Of a stretch of 64,000 nt of DNA, positions 17,706 through 26,565 are shown in pieces. Within the stretch, counting starts at the first letter, position 1; every line of letters starts with the position of its first letter. Source of the DNA: Luteimonas galliterrae (lineage in GTDB: Bacteria > Pseudomonadota > Gammaproteobacteria > Xanthomonadales > Xanthomonadaceae); NCBI RefSeq assembly GCF_023374055.1, contig NZ_JAMBEP010000001.1, forward strand, positions 496,001 to 560,000. Reading direction: 5' to 3'. A model generated the notes under the pieces. That model saw only the letters and a list, made by a program, of their open reading frames with translations, did no database searches and had not been told where the DNA came from. The translations under genes were made by a program, and so were the position numbers.

Positions 17706-18323
17706 ATGGCCGAATCCAGGCTACCGAAGCGTTCGCAAATCCGGAAAGGCGGGCGTTTCGTCTTCAGGCGCTCAGTCGTGCGCTGTTCGGCGCTGTTGCT
17801 GGCCGGTTGCGGCGTCGCAGCGGCGGGCGAGCGGATCGCGCTGGAGGGCTCGGACGTCACGGTCGAAGTGCAGCACGATTGGATGATGATGGCGAGCGAC
17901 GCGTCGTCGTTGCATTTGAACGTGTGCAATCCGGCGATGGCCGATGGCTGCCAGGTGCTGGCGCAGATGTATGTGGAGAAGCTATCGGGCGCGATGGCGC
18001 CAGCTTCGCTGGACGCCGTATTCCGCTCCGCTTCGGTCGTAAGCGCAGACAACCCGGTTCCGGCCCGATGGATCAAGGTCGCTGGGTACGATGCGGTCGA
18101 GACCGCAGCGCTCGGCGACGTCAACTACAACTACGGCGAAGGCCGCGGTGGTACGGCGAAGATGGCTTATCGCGAGATCACGCTGCGGGCCGGGCCGGCA
18201 TTCTATCGCTGCGGCGTGTCGGCTTCGCCCGATGCAGATTGGACCCGCTGGCGCGGTGCGCTTCACGATTTTTGTTCTTCATTGCGGTTCGTCGACGCGA
18301 AAAAAACGATCGGAACGAAGTAA
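17706..18323 (+). CDS. Exported or lipoprotein of unknown function with SdhB-like leader
   Basis: This is a 205-residue protein if the ATG at 17706 is used. Its first 18 residues ([18 protein letters not shown]) clearly resemble the SdhB start 620 bp downstream ([18 protein letters not shown]), at nucleotide level too. Right after comes a hydrophobic [13 protein letters not shown] segment with lipobox LAGC. A GTG at 17778 would give a short normal lipoprotein signal (mature Cys at residue 9), so the SdhB-like leader may be an untranslated relic. The mature part has three cysteines and no recognised domain. It overlaps no neighbour, and sdhB starts 2 bp after its stop. Confidence 0.7.
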   Translation: MAESRLPKRSQIRKGGRFVFRRSVVRCSALLLAGCGVAAAGERIALEGSDVTVEVQHDWMMMASDASSLHLNVCNPAMADGCQVLAQMYVEKLSGAMAPASLDAVFRSASVVSADNPVPARWIKVAGYDAVETAALGDVNYNYGEGRGGTAKMAYREITLRAGPAFYRCGVSASPDADWTRWRGALHDFCSSLRFVDAKKTIGTK

Positions 18324-18325
18324 TC

Positions 18326-19108
18326 ATGGCTGAATTCACTCTTCCCAAGAACTCGAAGGTCCAGAAGGGCAAGCATTTCGCCGCCCCCAGCGCGAAACAG
18401 CCACGTACTTTCAAGGTGTACCGCTGGAGCCCGGACGACGACGCCAATCCGCGCACCGATACTTACGAGGTCGACCTCGAGGCGTGCGGCCCGATGGTTC
18501 TGGACGCGTTGATCAAGATCAAGAACGAGATCGATCCGACGCTCACGTTCCGCCGTTCCTGTCGGGAAGGCATCTGCGGCAGCTGCGCGATGAACATCGA
18601 CGGCACCAATACGCTGGCCTGCACCAAGGCCATTGCGGACTGCGGCAAGAGCGAAGTGCCGATCTATCCGCTGCCGCACATGGAAGTGGTCAAGGACCTG
18701 GTGCCGGACCTGACCCATTTCTACGCGCAGTACGCCTCGATCCAACCGTGGATCCGCACCCAGAGCGCGCCGCCACCGGACCGCGAGCGCCTGCAGTCCA
18801 AGGAAGACCGCGCCAAGCTCGACGGCCTGTACGAATGCATCCTGTGCGCCTGCTGCAGCACCAGCTGCCCGAGCTACTGGTGGAACGGCGACCGTTACCT
18901 GGGCCCGGCTATCCTGCTGCAGGCCTACCGCTGGATCATCGACAGCCGCGACGAAGACACCGGCGCGCGCCTGGACGACCTCGAGGATCCGTTCAAGCTC
19001 TATCGCTGCCACACGATCATGAATTGCGCGCGCACCTGCCCGAAAGGCTTGAACCCGGCCAAGGCGATCGGCGAGATCAAGCAGCTGATGCTGGCGCGCA
19101 GGGGCTGA
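18326..19108 (+). CDS. sdhB: Succinate dehydrogenase iron-sulfur subunit
   Basis: This 260-residue protein has an N-terminal 2Fe-2S ferredoxin domain with [13 protein letters not shown] and C99 (ligands C79, C84, C87, C99). The C-terminal domain carries [15 protein letters not shown] and [14 protein letters not shown] for the 4Fe-4S and 3Fe-4S clusters. It carries electrons from SdhA FAD to the membrane quinone site. All cluster ligands are present. The first 20 residues ([18 protein letters not shown]) form a leader that recurs, diverged, at the start of the preceding gene. Confidence 0.97.
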   Translation: MAEFTLPKNSKVQKGKHFAAPSAKQPRTFKVYRWSPDDDANPRTDTYEVDLEACGPMVLDALIKIKNEIDPTLTFRRSCREGICGSCAMNIDGTNTLACTKAIADCGKSEVPIYPLPHMEVVKDLVPDLTHFYAQYASIQPWIRTQSAPPPDRERLQSKEDRAKLDGLYECILCACCSTSCPSYWWNGDRYLGPAILLQAYRWIIDSRDEDTGARLDDLEDPFKLYRCHTIMNCARTCPKGLNPAKAIGEIKQLMLARRG

Positions 19109-19114
19109 GCCCGC

Positions 19115-19546
19115 ATGCCGAGCACGACGCCGAGCATCGTGGTCTTCTATCCGGCGTTCGCGCTGGTGGCGCTGACGTTCTTGGTGTGGTGCCGCTTGTA
19201 CATCGTCCGCATCGGACAGATGAGGCGCGAGCGCATCCACCCGCAAACGGTGGCGACGTCCGCGCAAGCGGCCGCAAAACTTACTGATAGCCGTGCAGCG
19301 GACAACTTCCGGAATCTTTTCGAGCTGCCGGTGCTGTTCTACATGGCGCTCGCGATCGCGGCGCTGACGGACTCGGCGACCCCGGTGTTGATGGCGTTGG
19401 CTTGGGCGTTCGTGGCGCTGCGTTTTGCGCACAGCGCCATCCACTGCGGCTACAACAAGGTCATGCACCGTTTCATGGCGTATATGGCCGGCGCCGCCGT
19501 GCTTTGGCTGCTGTGGGCGTACTTGGCGTTTCTGCTGTTGTCGTGA
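19115..19546 (+). CDS. MAPEG-family membrane protein
   Basis: This 143-residue protein has four hydrophobic spans (about 8-27, 70-88, 90-103 and 118-141). The pattern [14 protein letters not shown] followed by [15 protein letters not shown] is the MAPEG signature (membrane-associated proteins in eicosanoid and glutathione metabolism). The bacterial function is unknown. It starts 6 bp after sdhB and its stop overlaps the sdhE start, so it belongs to the sdh operon. Confidence 0.88.
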   Translation: MPSTTPSIVVFYPAFALVALTFLVWCRLYIVRIGQMRRERIHPQTVATSAQAAAKLTDSRAADNFRNLFELPVLFYMALAIAALTDSATPVLMALAWAFVALRFAHSAIHCGYNKVMHRFMAYMAGAAVLWLLWAYLAFLLLS

Positions 19547-19791
19547 GCGACGAGGCGGAACTCAAACGCCTGCGCTGGCGCTGTCGCCGCGGCATGCGCG
19601 AGCTCGACCAGTTGATGCTGCGCTATCTCGACCAGGCGTGGACGCAGGATTCCGACGCGCAACGCGGGGTTTTCCTAAAGCTGCTGGACGGCGAGGACGA
19701 TAAGCTCTGGCGCTGGTTCATGGGCTACGACGTCCCCGAAGATGGGCAAATCGCCGCGCTGGTCGAACGCATCCGCCAGTTGCCGCCTTGA
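19543..19791 (+). CDS. sdhE: FAD assembly factor SdhE (YgfY)
   Basis: The 82-residue protein has the flavinylation motif RGMRELD at residues 16-22 and the later [15 protein letters not shown] with Asp/Trp residues typical of SdhE. It helps attach FAD covalently to SdhA H49. The start is a GTG at 19543 overlapping the MAPEG stop (GTGA). It sits in its usual place next to ygfX and in the operon of its target. Confidence 0.93.
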   Translation: MSDEAELKRLRWRCRRGMRELDQLMLRYLDQAWTQDSDAQRGVFLKLLDGEDDKLWRWFMGYDVPEDGQIAALVERIRQLPP

Positions 19792-20194
19792 GTGGCGGCC
19801 GTCGCGCTGGTTGGTCGCGGCGATCCTGATGTTGGCCTTGCTGGGCGCGTTGTCGCTCGTCGTCTCCGAGATGCCTCGCGCTTGGGCTTGGCCGCTGGCC
19901 GCGGCTGCGCTCGCGTATGGGGGCGCCAAAGCGCGGCACGAGGCGCGCAAGCCTGCGCAGGCCTGGTTCTGGCCGGGCGACGGCCGGCCGGCGACGGCCG
20001 ATGGCGTGGCGGCGAGGGACGTCGCCGTCGCTTGGCGCGGCCCGCTGGCGTTCGTCCGCTGGCGCGATGCCGCCGGCCGCTGGCGACGGCAGAGCTGGTG
20101 GCCGGACACGCTGCCGGCCGCGCGGCGACGTGAACTGCGTCTGGCCGCGGCATCGGTCCGGGCTTCGCGGTCCGCGGCTTCGATGGCACCATAG
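19742..20194 (+). CDS. ygfX: YgfX-like membrane protein
   Basis: The 150-residue protein has an N-terminal RLEWRPSRW element followed by two hydrophobic spans (about 22-42 and 45-62) and a soluble, Trp/Arg-rich C-terminal domain, the architecture of YgfX, usually found next to SdhE. YgfX/CptA has been described as a toxin of a proposed toxin-antitoxin pair with SdhE in E. coli; that function is debated. The frame offers only the ATG at 19742 before the conserved part, giving a 50 bp overlap with sdhE. Confidence 0.72.
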   Translation: MGKSPRWSNASASCRLEWRPSRWLVAAILMLALLGALSLVVSEMPRAWAWPLAAAALAYGGAKARHEARKPAQAWFWPGDGRPATADGVAARDVAVAWRGPLAFVRWRDAAGRWRRQSWWPDTLPAARRRELRLAAASVRASRSAASMAP

Positions 20195-20254
20195 CCGTCC
20201 CTGTCCGGCGTCGGCACGCGGGCTCCCGCAATAACGGGTTCCAGAAAGCACTAG

Positions 20255-21499
20255 ATGTTCAAACCCATCCCCGTCGCCATCGGCCTGCGCTACCTGCGCG
20301 CCAAACGCCGCAACGGCTTCATCTCCTTCATTTCGCTGGCCTCGATCCTGGGCATCGCGCTGGGCGTGGCCGCACTGATCACCACGCTGGCCGTGATGAG
20401 CGGTTTCCAGCGGGAAATCCGCGACCGCATGCTGCAGATGGCCGCGCACGCCACGGTCGCCGCCGACGATGGCGACGTGATGGCCGACTGGCCGTTGGCG
20501 GTCCGCTCGGCCATGCAGGACAAACGCGTCGCAGGCGCCGCGCCTTATGTCGAAACCTGGGGCCTGTTGACCGGCGTGCGGCGCGAGCCCGCCATCCTGC
20601 GCGGCGTGCTGCCGGCAGAGGAGGGCAAAGTGTCCGTGCTGGCCGACAAGATGGTCCAGGGCAAGCTGGACCAGTTGTCGCCGGGCAGCTTCAACATCGT
20701 GCTGGGCAAGGAACTGGCGATCTGGCTCGGCGCCGGCGTCGGCGACAAGGTCACGGTGATGACCGACATGCGCGCCACGCCGATGGGCGCCATTCCGCAG
20801 CTGAAACGCTTCACCGTCAGCGGCATCTTCGAGGCCGGCTACCAGGAATACGACCGCAACCTGGCGGTGATCAACCTGCAGGACGCGCAGAAGCTGGCGC
20901 GCATCGGCGACGGCGTCACCGGCGTGCGCCTGAAGCTGCACGACATGAACCTGTCGTGGGACGTGGCCCGGGACCTGGCGATACGGCTGCACGGCGGCTA
21001 CCGCGTCAGCGACTGGAGCAGCGAGAACGCCAACATGTTCCGCGCGCTGAAGCTGGAGAAGACGATGATGGCGATCCTGCTGTCGCTGATCATCGCGATG
21101 GGCGCATTCAACCTCGTCTCCTCGCAGGTGATGCTGGTCACCGACAAGCAGGCCGACATCGCCATCCTGCGTACCTTGGGCCTGGCGCCGAAGGGCGTGA
21201 TGCAGATATTCATGGTGCAGGGCACGCTGATCGGCGTGATCGGCACTTTCATCGGCGTGGTCGGCGGCATTTTGCTGACGCTGAACCTGGAGCACATCCT
21301 GCGCGCCATCGAGCAGGTGTTCAGCGTGCAATTGATGCCCGAAGACGTGTACTACATCACCGGCCTGCCGACCGAGCTGCAGGCCAGCGACGTGGTCGCG
21401 ATCGCGATCGTGGCGTTGGTCATGAGCTTCCTGGCCACGATCTACCCGGCCTGGCGCGCGTCGCGCACGGCGCCGGCGGAGGCGCTGCGCTATGAGTGA
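20255..21499 (+). CDS. lolC: Lipoprotein-releasing ABC transporter permease LolC/LolE
   Basis: The 414-residue inner-membrane protein has an N-terminal helix (about 22-44), a large periplasmic MacB-like domain (to about 265) and three C-terminal helices. [19 protein letters not shown] is the conserved N-terminal coupling region, and [12 protein letters not shown] the usual FtsX-family C terminus. LolCDE extracts outer-membrane lipoproteins from the inner membrane and hands them to LolA. Only one permease gene lies beside lolD here; a second (LolE) would have to be elsewhere, or the transporter is a LolF-type homodimer. It overlaps lolD by 8 bp. Confidence 0.92.
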   Translation: MFKPIPVAIGLRYLRAKRRNGFISFISLASILGIALGVAALITTLAVMSGFQREIRDRMLQMAAHATVAADDGDVMADWPLAVRSAMQDKRVAGAAPYVETWGLLTGVRREPAILRGVLPAEEGKVSVLADKMVQGKLDQLSPGSFNIVLGKELAIWLGAGVGDKVTVMTDMRATPMGAIPQLKRFTVSGIFEAGYQEYDRNLAVINLQDAQKLARIGDGVTGVRLKLHDMNLSWDVARDLAIRLHGGYRVSDWSSENANMFRALKLEKTMMAILLSLIIAMGAFNLVSSQVMLVTDKQADIAILRTLGLAPKGVMQIFMVQGTLIGVIGTFIGVVGGILLTLNLEHILRAIEQVFSVQLMPEDVYYITGLPTELQASDVVAIAIVALVMSFLATIYPAWRASRTAPAEALRYE

Positions 21500-22193
21500 G
21501 CGGATGCAGGTATTGCACGCCGACGGCCTGGCCAAGACCTATGCCGAGGGCAAGCTGCGCACCCCGGTGTTCGACGGGTTGCATCTGGAGGTGACGGCGG
21601 GCGAGACCGTTGCCATCGTCGGCGCGTCTGGCGCCGGCAAGAGCACGCTGCTGCATCTGCTGGGCGGGCTGGATACGCCGACCGCGGGCGAAGTCTATGT
21701 CGCCGGGCAGAAGATGTCCGCCCTGTCCGATGCGGCGCGCGGCGCGTTGCGCAACAAGGCGCTGGGCTTCATCTATCAATTCCATCATCTGTTACCGGAA
21801 TTCACGGCGCTGGAAAACGTGATGCTGCCGGTGCTGCTCAACGGCACCACGGTGCCGGATGCGTCGTCGCGCGCGAGGACGCTGCTGGAATCGGTCGGCT
21901 TAGGGCATCGCTTGGAGCACAAGCCGGGCGAACTGTCCGGCGGCGAGCGCCAGCGCGCCGCGGTCGCGCGCGCGCTGGTCAACCGGCCCGCCTGCGTGCT
22001 CGGCGACGAACCCACCGGCAACCTGGACGAAAAAACCGCCGCGCACGTCTTCGAGCTGATGCTGGAACTCAACCGCGAGCAGAAGACCAGCCTGGTCATG
22101 GTCACCCACGACCGCCGCCTGGCGCGGCGGCTCGACCGGGTGCTGGAACTGCACGAAGGCAAGCTGCGCGAGCTGGCGCCGGAAGAAGTCTGA
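21492..22193 (+). CDS. lolD: Lipoprotein-releasing ABC transporter ATP-binding protein LolD
   Basis: The 233-residue ATPase has Walker [10 protein letters not shown] (44-52), Q-loop [10 protein letters not shown], signature LSGGERQR and Walker [30 protein letters not shown] is typical of LolD. It powers lipoprotein release with the overlapping lolC product. A cluster of three kinds of extragenic palindromes follows its stop. Confidence 0.95.
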   Translation: MSERMQVLHADGLAKTYAEGKLRTPVFDGLHLEVTAGETVAIVGASGAGKSTLLHLLGGLDTPTAGEVYVAGQKMSALSDAARGALRNKALGFIYQFHHLLPEFTALENVMLPVLLNGTTVPDASSRARTLLESVGLGHRLEHKPGELSGGERQRAAVARALVNRPACVLGDEPTGNLDEKTAAHVFELMLELNREQKTSLVMVTHDRRLARRLDRVLELHEGKLRELAPEEV

Positions 22194-22212
22194 CCCGACA
22201 CAGCCTCGGCCT

Positions 22213-22379
22213 CTTGTAGAGCGGGGCTTGCCCGCTGCTTTTGTAGGTGCGAATTCATTCGCACGCGCTTTTCCATCGGCGTAAAAGCTTTTCGTAGGAG
22301 CGGCTTCAGCCGCGAGCTCTTCCGGCCGCGTCGCAGCCGGCGAGAAAAGCTCGCGGCTGAAGCCGCTCCTACGAAAAGC
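22213..22379. repeat. Stack of three palindromic extragenic repeats including REP copy C
   Basis: Three different palindromes lie back to back between convergent lolD and the rhodanese gene: GAGCGGGGCTTGCCCGCT (22218-22235), GTGCGAATTCATTCGCAC (22246-22263), and the REP family copy with arms GCTTTTCGTAGGAGCGGCTT onward at 22287-22379. Together they leave almost no unique sequence in the gap. They can serve as two-way termination. Confidence 0.8.
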
Positions 22380-22386
22380 AAAACCG

Positions 22387-22896
22387 TTACTGCCGGCCCA
22401 CGTCGGTACCTTCGAAAACGATCTTGGCCTGATGGATATCGAACAACGGCCCGAGTTCGTAGACGTTCTCGTACCCATAACTATGCAGCACGTTGTAGGT
22501 GTAGATGTTCAACGAGGCAGTCACGGCTTTCGACGGAAACGCGCCGGGCGCATTGAGGAAGTTGTTGTTGCAGTAGATCAGCACGCGGGTCGATTTGTCG
22601 GGCAGGATACTGGCCAGCTCGTCGGCGGTGATGTCGGGCAGGCTCAGATTCCTGGCGCCCTTGATGTGCAGCTGCGCGTATTTTTCCGCGCTGCGCGCAT
22701 CCAGAACCACGGTGCCCGGCTCGTTCGCCATGCGGATGAATTCGTCCTCGGTGAGCCGATGGCGTTGGCGGATTTCCCCGACATGGGCGACCTGCCCGGC
22801 GAAGCCGTCGTAATCGATCAGGCGATTGGGGATTTCCTGGGCCTGGGCGACGCCGGCGAACGCCAGCAGCAGTGTCGGCACTATCGGCTTTTTCAT
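22387..22896 (-). CDS. Periplasmic rhodanese-like protein
   Basis: The 169-residue protein has a signal peptide (residues 1-19, ending VAQA-QE). The rhodanese domain spans about 45-165, with VLDARSAEKYAQLHIKGARN as its CH2A-like helix region and the active-site cysteine C109 in LIYCNNNFLNAP. The active-site loop is longer than in sulfurtransferases. It probably acts as a periplasmic sulfur- or redox-related enzyme or binder; the substrate is unknown. It is divergent from comEC and ends at the REP stack. Confidence 0.85.
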   Translation of the reverse strand: MKKPIVPTLLLAFAGVAQAQEIPNRLIDYDGFAGQVAHVGEIRQRHRLTEDEFIRMANEPGTVVLDARSAEKYAQLHIKGARNLSLPDITADELASILPDKSTRVLIYCNNNFLNAPGAFPSKAVTASLNIYTYNVLHSYGYENVYELGPLFDIHQAKIVFEGTDVGRQ

Positions 22897-23042
22897 GGCT
22901 CCGCCTCGATGACGGCCGAACGGCCGTGAGGCGATTCAAGAGCAGGCGGGGTTAATCGGGGCTAAACCCGGCAGGAAATTTCCTACGCGCAGGCATGTGC
23001 GGCACCGATAGCCGGACGTGCGGCCTACGGCGACAGTGGGAT

Positions 23043-25445
23043 ATGGAAGCTTCCTCCCCGCCAACGCCTTCGGCCCGCCTTGCGCCGGCCCCGTTCGGCA
23101 TCGCGACCAGCCTGGCGCTGGTGGCCGGCGTCGGCACATGCCTGGTGCTGCCGGCGCTGCCGGCCTGGCCGTGGCTCGCGGCTGCTTTCGCTTTTGGCTT
23201 CGCGGGGTGGCTGCGCGCCGATCGTTGGCGGCTCTGCGGGGCGCTATCGCTCGGATTCGGCTTGGCGGGACTGCATGCGGCTTCGACGATGGCGCAGCAA
23301 CTGCCGCCGGCGCTCGAGCACCAAGAAAGCGTACTGAGCGGACGCATCGTGGGATTGCCGCAAAGCGAACCGCGGCGCACGCGTTTCCGCATGCGCATAG
23401 ACCGCGATCCCTCGCAACCGGCTGCGTTGCGGGGCCAGGTGGTGCAGTTGTCCTGGTACGACGATTTCGACGCGGTCGCGCCAGGCCCGCGTACCGCGCT
23501 GAGCGCCGGCGCGCGTTGGCGGATCCGCGCCAAGCTGCGTGCGCCGCGCAGCTTGCGCAACCCTGGCGGTTTCGACGGCGAACGGCATGCGCTGGCCGAA
23601 CGCATCGTCGCGACCGGCTACGTGAGGGAACCCGGGACCGCGCGCGCCTTGTCGCCGCCGGCGGGCATCGATGCCTGGCGCGAAGCGACGTCGCGCAGCA
23701 TCGCCCGGCAAGTGCCGCGGCCGTCTTCGCGCTTCGTTCGTGCGCTGGCGCTGGGCGACACGCAGGCGCTGGACGATCGCGACTGGGAGATCCTGCGCGC
23801 CAACGGGCTCACCCACCTGATTGCGATCTCCGGATTCCATGTCGGCTTGGCCGCAGGCTTCTTTGCGCTGTTCGTGCTGGGCTTGTGGCGCGCGTTGCCG
23901 GCCTTGGCGCGGCGCGCTCCGCGGTCGCAGGCCGCAGGGGTAGCCGCCTTGCTCGGCGCGGGGGTGTATGCGGCGATGGCGGGCTTCGCGTTGCCGACGT
24001 TGCGCACCGTATTGATGATCGCCGTGGTGGTGGCGGCGCGCTTGTGGCGGCGGCCGCCGCATCCTGCACAAGCGCTGGCGTTGGCTGCGTTCGCGTTGTT
24101 GTCGGTCGATCCGCTGTCGGCGCTGGCGCCCGGTTTCTGGCTGAGCTTCGTCGGCGTCGCCTGGCTGCTCTGGTGCTTGCCGCGAAGCACGGGCAGCATG
24201 CTGCGCGATTTCTTCAGCGCCCAGGGCGTGGCAGCGCTGGGCCTGTTGCCGCTGAGCGCGGTGCTGTTCGGACAGGCTTCGACGGCGGGTCCGCTGGCGA
24301 ATCTGATCGCAGTGCCGTGGTGGAGCTTGGTGGTCGTGCCGCTATCGCTGCTCGGCCTGGCGGCCGAAGCGTTGAACTCCGGTTCCGGCGGCATGCTCTG
24401 GCGGCTGTCGGCGCAGACCTTCGAGTGGAGCTGGCCTGTGTTCGAAGCTTTGTCCGACAGCGGCCTGGCCATGCGCTGGCTGCCCGAACCCGCGTGGTAC
24501 GCATTGCCGCTGGCGCTGTTCGGCGCGCTCTGGCTCCTGCTGCCGCGCGGCACGCCTGCGAAACCGCTGGCCTTGCTGTTGTGGCTGCCTTTGCTGTGGC
24601 CGCAACGCGGGCTGCCGGGCCATGGCGAAGCGGAGCTTACGGTGATCGATGTCGGCCAGGGCTTGTCGGTACTGGTGCGTACCTCCGGGCATGCCTTGCT
24701 CTACGACACCGGGCCGGCGGTGCGCGACGGTTTCGATGCCGGCGAACGCGCGGTACTGCCGGCTTTGCACGCGCTGGGCGTACCTAGGCTCGACAAGCTG
24801 GTGATCAGCCACGCCGATAACGATCACGCCGGCGGCGCGCATGCCGTACGGCGCGTCATGGCGATCGCGAGCGCTTCTGCGCCGGACGGCGCTGGGCTGC
24901 CGCAGACGCGGCCCTGTCTGGCCGGCACGCGCTGGCGATGGGACGGCGTGGAATTCCGCTTCCTGCATCCGCCGCGCCATTTCCCGTACCTGGGCAACGA
25001 GGCCAGCTGCGTATTGCGGATCGAGACCGCGCACGGCGCGGCGCTGCTGACCGGCGATATCGGCGAGGTGATCGAGCGGCGGTTGCTGCGCGAGGATCCG
25101 GCCGCGGTTCGCGCCGATGTCGTCCAGGTCGCTCATCACGGCAGCCGCAGTTCGTCCGATCCGGGCTTCGTCGCCGCTACCGGCGCCCGTTATGCGTTGC
25201 TGTCGGCCGGTTACGGCAACCGCTTCCGGCATCCGAACCCGGCTGTGGTCGAGCGTTGGCAGAGGGCCGGCGCCGAAACGCTGTCCACGCTCGAGGGCGG
25301 CGCCTTGCGGATCGGGCTGACTGCGGACGGGATCACGGCGCAGACCCGCCGCCAGCGGCTGCCGCGGCTCTGGGACGCGACCCGGCGGCACGAGCGGGTA
25401 TCCTATCGGCAGGATCGAACGCGGCCCGATGTGCCGGAAGGTTGA
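23043..25445 (+). CDS. comEC: DNA uptake channel protein ComEC/Rec2
   Basis: The 800-residue polytopic membrane protein has an N-terminal DUF4131/OB-like part, the competence domain with HLIAISGFHVGLAAG at about 258-272 and many hydrophobic helices, and a C-terminal metallo-beta-lactamase-like domain with VISHADNDHAGGAH. ComEC carries single-stranded DNA across the inner membrane during natural transformation; the C-terminal domain may degrade the other strand. The ATG at 23043 is preferred; the frame opens 16 codons earlier. It is the first gene of a long same-strand run, with exbB starting 2 bp after its stop. Confidence 0.93.
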   Translation: MEASSPPTPSARLAPAPFGIATSLALVAGVGTCLVLPALPAWPWLAAAFAFGFAGWLRADRWRLCGALSLGFGLAGLHAASTMAQQLPPALEHQESVLSGRIVGLPQSEPRRTRFRMRIDRDPSQPAALRGQVVQLSWYDDFDAVAPGPRTALSAGARWRIRAKLRAPRSLRNPGGFDGERHALAERIVATGYVREPGTARALSPPAGIDAWREATSRSIARQVPRPSSRFVRALALGDTQALDDRDWEILRANGLTHLIAISGFHVGLAAGFFALFVLGLWRALPALARRAPRSQAAGVAALLGAGVYAAMAGFALPTLRTVLMIAVVVAARLWRRPPHPAQALALAAFALLSVDPLSALAPGFWLSFVGVAWLLWCLPRSTGSMLRDFFSAQGVAALGLLPLSAVLFGQASTAGPLANLIAVPWWSLVVVPLSLLGLAAEALNSGSGGMLWRLSAQTFEWSWPVFEALSDSGLAMRWLPEPAWYALPLALFGALWLLLPRGTPAKPLALLLWLPLLWPQRGLPGHGEAELTVIDVGQGLSVLVRTSGHALLYDTGPAVRDGFDAGERAVLPALHALGVPRLDKLVISHADNDHAGGAHAVRRVMAIASASAPDGAGLPQTRPCLAGTRWRWDGVEFRFLHPPRHFPYLGNEASCVLRIETAHGAALLTGDIGEVIERRLLREDPAAVRADVVQVAHHGSRSSSDPGFVAATGARYALLSAGYGNRFRHPNPAVVERWQRAGAETLSTLEGGALRIGLTADGITAQTRRQRLPRLWDATRRHERVSYRQDRTRPDVPEG

Positions 25446-25447
25446 GC

Positions 25448-26125
25448 GTGCTGGAATTGGTGAAGGCGGGCGGGTGGCCGATGATCCCGCTGCTGCTGCT
25501 GACGGTGGTGGGCCTGGCGATCATCGTCGAGCGTTTCTGGAGCCTGCGCCGCAAGGTCGTGCTGCCGCCCGGGTTGGGCGAAGAGGTACGGGCCTGGGCG
25601 GCGCGGGGCCGGCTGGATCCCGCCCACATCGATTCGCTGCGCCGCACCTCGCCGCTGGGCGAGCTGCTGGCCGCGGCGCTGGACGTGCGTAACCGCTCGC
25701 GCGAGGAGATCCGCGAACGCGTCGAGGACGTCGGCCGCCACCTGGTGCACCGGATGGAGCGCTTCCTCAACACGCTGGGCACGATCGCCGCGGCCGGACC
25801 GCTGCTGGGCCTGTTCGGCACCGTGGTCGGCATGATCCAGATGTTCCTGGGCATCCTCGACCACGGCGTCGGCGACGTGAACCAGCTGGCCGGCGGCATC
25901 GGCAAGGCGCTGGTGTGCACGGCCACGGGCATGATCGTGGCCGTGCCGGCGTTGATGTTCCACCGCTATTTCCGCGGCCGCATCGCCGAATACATCGTGG
26001 CGATGGAGCACGAGGCGATCCGGCTGATGGATACGCTCGATGCGCGCCCCGGGGTGCCGCAGGACCTGCCGGCAACGATGCCGATGGCGTCGGCCTCCGC
26101 TTCCGCGCACGCCGGCACGGCCTGA
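25448..26125 (+). CDS. exbB: MotA/TolQ/ExbB proton channel family protein
   Basis: The 225-residue protein has three membrane segments (about 10-28, 108-130 and 152-172) with the conserved TIAAAGPLLGLFGTVVGMIQ channel region and GGIGKALVCTATGMIVAVPA. With ExbD it converts proton motive force to work on a periplasmic partner. A GTG at 25448 gives the usual LELVKAGGWPMIPL start; TTG at 25442 is possible. Its place before msbA is typical of xanthomonads. No tonB gene is adjacent, so the partner is not visible. Confidence 0.92.
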   Translation: MLELVKAGGWPMIPLLLLTVVGLAIIVERFWSLRRKVVLPPGLGEEVRAWAARGRLDPAHIDSLRRTSPLGELLAAALDVRNRSREEIRERVEDVGRHLVHRMERFLNTLGTIAAAGPLLGLFGTVVGMIQMFLGILDHGVGDVNQLAGGIGKALVCTATGMIVAVPALMFHRYFRGRIAEYIVAMEHEAIRLMDTLDARPGVPQDLPATMPMASASASAHAGTA

Positions 26126-26142
26126 GACCGGGGCCGACAGCG

Positions 26143-26565
26143 ATGCGCATCCGCGACCACCGCGCCGACGACGAGCCCGAGATCAACCTGATCCCGTTGA
26201 TCGACGTGATCCTGGTGCTGATCATCTTCTTCGTGATCACCACCACCTTCGACACGCGCTCGGTGCTGCGCTTGCAGCTGCCGCAGGCCACCGGCGAGCC
26301 GCCCAAGACGCCGCCCAATACGCTCAGCGTGCTGGTCAACGCCGACGGGCGCTATTTCGTCCAGGACCGCGAGGCGCTTCGCACCGACGTCGAGTCGCTC
26401 AAGCGCACCATCGTCGATGTCGCCGGCAACGACCGCGACCGTCCAGTGCTGTTGCGCGCCGACGGCCGCACGCCGCACCAGGCGGTGGTCACCGCTTACG
26501 ACGCGCTCGGTCAATTGGGCTTTCGCCAAATCATGATCGCGACCGCGCCGGAGCCGCGCCGGTGA
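26143..26565 (+). CDS. exbD: Biopolymer transporter ExbD/TolR
   Basis: The 140-residue protein has one membrane span (about 21-40) containing the proton-carrying Asp in NLIPLIDVILVLIIFF and a periplasmic domain with the C-terminal GFRQIMIATAPE typical of ExbD. It pairs with the upstream ExbB. Its stop overlaps the GTG start of msbA (GTGA at 26562-26565). Confidence 0.93.
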   Translation: MRIRDHRADDEPEINLIPLIDVILVLIIFFVITTTFDTRSVLRLQLPQATGEPPKTPPNTLSVLVNADGRYFVQDREALRTDVESLKRTIVDVAGNDRDRPVLLRADGRTPHQAVVTAYDALGQLGFRQIMIATAPEPRR

